A stretch of DNA of 7,562 bases, taken from contig JALWSL010000001.1 of NCBI GenBank assembly GCA_027080405.1, forward strand, positions 1-7,562, given 5' to 3'. The notes under the pieces were generated by a model, which was not told where the DNA came from, did no database searches, and was given only the letters and a program-made list of their open reading frames with translations. Positions 5,983 through 7,562 of the stretch are shown here, one piece after another; within the stretch, counting starts at the first letter, position 1; each line of letters begins with the position of its first letter. The DNA is from Planctomycetaceae bacterium. GTDB lineage: Bacteria > Planctomycetota > Planctomycetia > Planctomycetales > Planctomycetaceae. The translations under genes were made by a program, and so were the position numbers.

Positions 5983-6831
5983 ATGACGGAACTTGAAAAA
6001 ATGGATATTCGTGTCGGTCACAGCCCCGACCCGGATGACGCATTTATGTTTCACGCTTTGGCGAACGACAAAATCGACACCGGGCGATACAATTTTTCGC
6101 ACGAGTTGCAGGATATCGAAACGCTTAACCAGCGCGCCTTCAGCGGTGAATTGGAACTGACGGCTGTCTCGCTGCACGGTTATGCCCATCTGGCTGATCA
6201 ATACGCCATCTGTTCATGCGGAGCGAGCATGGGCGATAAATACGGCCCGATGGTTGTTGCCAAAACGGAGATGTCAGTTGACGACCTGAAAGGAAAAACA
6301 ATCGCGATTCCCGGTAAGTTGACAACCGCCTTCCTCACCTTGCAGTTATTGCTGGGGGATCAGGCGAACTACGTCGAACATCCATTTGACGAAATCCTCA
6401 ACCTGGTCGAACAGGGCGAGGTCGATGCCGGACTGATCATTCATGAGGGACAACTCACCTACGGCGATCAGGGACTTTCACTTGTCATCGATATGGGAGT
6501 CTGGTGGCACGAAGAAACGGGCTTGCCTTTACCGCTTGGCGCCAATGCGATTCGTCGGGATCTTGGTCGGGAAGTGATGGAGGAAGTAACGCAGTATCTC
6601 AAACAGAGTATTCAGTACGGATTGGACCACCGTGAAGACGCACTTGCACATGCCATGAAGTACGGACGCGATCTCGACACCGCCAAGACAGACAAATTCG
6701 TTGGCATGTACGTGAACGATTGGACGCTCGATTTCGGTGAAGTCGGCCGCCAGGCCGTTGCGGAATTGATGAAACGCGGATTTGAAGCCGGCATCATTCC
6801 CAATAAGGTCGATGTCGATTTTATCGGATAG
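5983..6831 (+). CDS. mqnD: MqnD-like protein, futalosine-pathway menaquinone biosynthesis (1,4-dihydroxy-6-naphthoate synthase family)
   Basis: Predicted cytosolic enzyme of the MqnA/MqnD periplasmic-binding-protein-like fold, 282 residues. MqnD converts cyclic dehypoxanthinyl futalosine to 1,4-dihydroxy-6-naphthoate in the futalosine route to menaquinone. Whole-length landmarks follow Thermus MqnD as I recall it: the first loop 'HSPDPDDAFMFHAL' (13-26), 'DIETLN', 'IPGKLTTAFL' (109-118), 'GEVDAGLIIHEG', and 'TGLPLPLGA' (179-187). His154 in 'LIIHEG' aligns with the histidine proposed as catalytic (His145 in Thermus). The first loop reads SPDPDD where Thermus has SPCPND. I start at ATG 5983 because GGAA lies 6 nt upstream. 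TTG 5953 and ATG 6001 are alternatives, the latter closer to the usual N-terminus. No other mqn gene is nearby, so the pathway would be dispersed in the genome. MqnD is more likely than MqnA by overall pattern. Confidence 0.88.
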   Translation: MTELEKMDIRVGHSPDPDDAFMFHALANDKIDTGRYNFSHELQDIETLNQRAFSGELELTAVSLHGYAHLADQYAICSCGASMGDKYGPMVVAKTEMSVDDLKGKTIAIPGKLTTAFLTLQLLLGDQANYVEHPFDEILNLVEQGEVDAGLIIHEGQLTYGDQGLSLVIDMGVWWHEETGLPLPLGANAIRRDLGREVMEEVTQYLKQSIQYGLDHREDALAHAMKYGRDLDTAKTDKFVGMYVNDWTLDFGEVGRQAVAELMKRGFEAGIIPNKVDVDFIG

Positions 6832-7004
6832 TGCCTTTTCAGGCCTTAAAGAGGGGCTTGTCTTTTCGTGGTTTGTGCTCCGTTGTCGTACTGTTTTGAC
6901 ACACCCCAAAATTCAGATTTGAAGGGGCACTGGAGTAAACCGGGCCGTTCTCTGAACCGATACAGGACTGTTCCGTCGAGGCAGAAACAATCAAAGAATC
7001 AACC
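6832..7004. other. Intergenic region between mqnD-like and SDR genes
   Basis: No gene is visible in these 173 bp. A perfect TTGACA (6896-6901) is present, but no -10-like hexamer lies at 16-18 bp. No clean GC-rich hairpin followed by T-run marks the end of the mqnD-like gene. The SDR at 7005 probably has its own promoter here. Confidence 0.4.
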
Positions 7005-7562
7005 ATGAGTACAACACCTGCTGAATATCTTACGAAATTGTTCGGACTGACCGGAAAAACGGCTGTTGTTATCGGCGGCACCGGGGTTCTGGGTGGTGCC
7101 ATTTGCGAGTGCCTGGCTTCGGCCGGGGCGCACGTGGCGGTTGTTGGGCGTTCTGAAGAAGCGGGAGCAGAACGAGTGACTGCCATCCAAAATGCAGGGG
7201 GATCGGCCCGGTTTATGCGTGCTGATGTTACCTCACGGGAAGATCTGGAGTCACTCTATTGCGAACTGTTCGAAGCCGGCCAGACGCCTGATATTCTTGT
7301 CAATGGTGCGGGGATCAATTCGCCCACCCCTTTTCTGGATATTACAGATGAGGAATGGGATCGCATTTTCAATGTGAATCTGCGCTCGGTTCGATTGGCC
7401 TGTCAGGTTTTTGCGAAACACTGGCTTGAAAAGGATCATCGCGGTTCAATCATCAATATCGCTTCGATGTCCGGCATGATCCCGCTTTCCCGCGTATTTA
7501 CCTATTCTGCAACCAAAGCAGCCGTGCTCAATTTGACTTTGAACCTGGCCAGAGAATGGGCC
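7005..7562 (+). CDS. Classical SDR oxidoreductase, 3' partial (mannonate/fructuronate reductase-like)
   Basis: The N-terminal 186 residues of a second NAD(P)-dependent short-chain dehydrogenase; the gene runs past the right edge. The start is ATG 7005, giving MSTTPAEYL before the Rossmann strand. Only a weak AAGA and a distant GAGG precede it. Visible signatures are 'GGTGVLGG' (24-31), 'NGAG' (100-103, replacing the common NNAG), and catalytic Asn125, Ser154, Tyr167 and Lys171 in 'YSATK'. The 'GGTGVLGGAI' loop resembles the SDR subgroup annotated as D-mannonate oxidoreductase (fructuronate reductase) or gluconate 5-dehydrogenase. This hints at hexuronate metabolism but is not proof. It differs clearly from the SDR at 3289-4068, so the two are paralogues of separate subfamilies rather than a recent duplication. 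Cofactor choice and C-terminus are not visible. Confidence 0.9.
   Translation, partial: MSTTPAEYLTKLFGLTGKTAVVIGGTGVLGGAICECLASAGAHVAVVGRSEEAGAERVTAIQNAGGSARFMRADVTSREDLESLYCELFEAGQTPDILVNGAGINSPTPFLDITDEEWDRIFNVNLRSVRLACQVFAKHWLEKDHRGSIINIASMSGMIPLSRVFTYSATKAAVLNLTLNLAREWA

Noticed and set aside
5761..6201. 146-residue open frame on the minus strand across the intergenic region and the mqnD-like 5' end
   Set aside because: More than half overlaps the well-supported mqnD-like gene. The protein has no domain-like pattern, and no Shine-Dalgarno was seen.
6896..6901. Perfect TTGACA as a -35 box for the SDR at 7005
   Set aside because: No -10-like hexamer lies 16-18 bp downstream, and promoter consensus in this phylum is poorly defined, so it was not called as a promoter.
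3289..7562. The two SDR genes as a duplicated pair or part of a new gene cluster
   Set aside because: They differ in Rossmann loop, NNAG motif and flanking residues, read in opposite directions and are separated by unrelated genes.

Overview
The base composition (roughly half G+C) and gene content suggest a member of the Planctomycetota. Two proteins carry the twin-arginine leaders 'DRRNFM' and 'NRRDFM', typical of exported enzymes in that phylum. One is a secreted Gfo/Idh/MocA oxidoreductase and the other a secreted SGNH hydrolase. A futalosine-pathway MqnD-like protein also fits. This assignment is inferred from protein style; no rRNA or other marker gene is present.

Layout. Three genes read rightward in the left part: the C-terminal bulk of an ArsB/NhaD/CitM-type ion permease (cut by the left edge, ends 982), a Tat-exported SGNH/GDSL hydrolase (1026-1817), and a two-domain protein joining an SRPBCC domain to a YfcH-type atypical SDR (1898-3286). 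Only 2 bp separate the last gene from the end of a leftward pair: a Tat-exported Gfo/Idh/MocA oxidoreductase (4117-5613) followed by a classical SDR dehydrogenase (3289-4068). A 369-bp divergent intergenic region (5614-5982) precedes a rightward mqnD-like gene (5983-6831). After a further 173 bp, a second classical SDR starts at 7005 and runs off the right edge.

How the genes relate. The leftward oxidoreductase/SDR pair is the only convincing operon: same strand, 48 bp apart, each start with its own Shine-Dalgarno. It may act on a sugar or sugar acid, but the substrate cannot be read from sequence. The MqnD-like protein would serve menaquinone synthesis and stands alone here. The other genes look like separate housekeeping or catabolic units.

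I found no RNA gene, CRISPR array, insertion sequence or phage gene. I also found no convincing undescribed system. The points worth a second look are the SRPBCC-SDR fusion, the altered substrate-loop motif of the MqnD-like protein, and several small inverted repeats in the intergenic regions.
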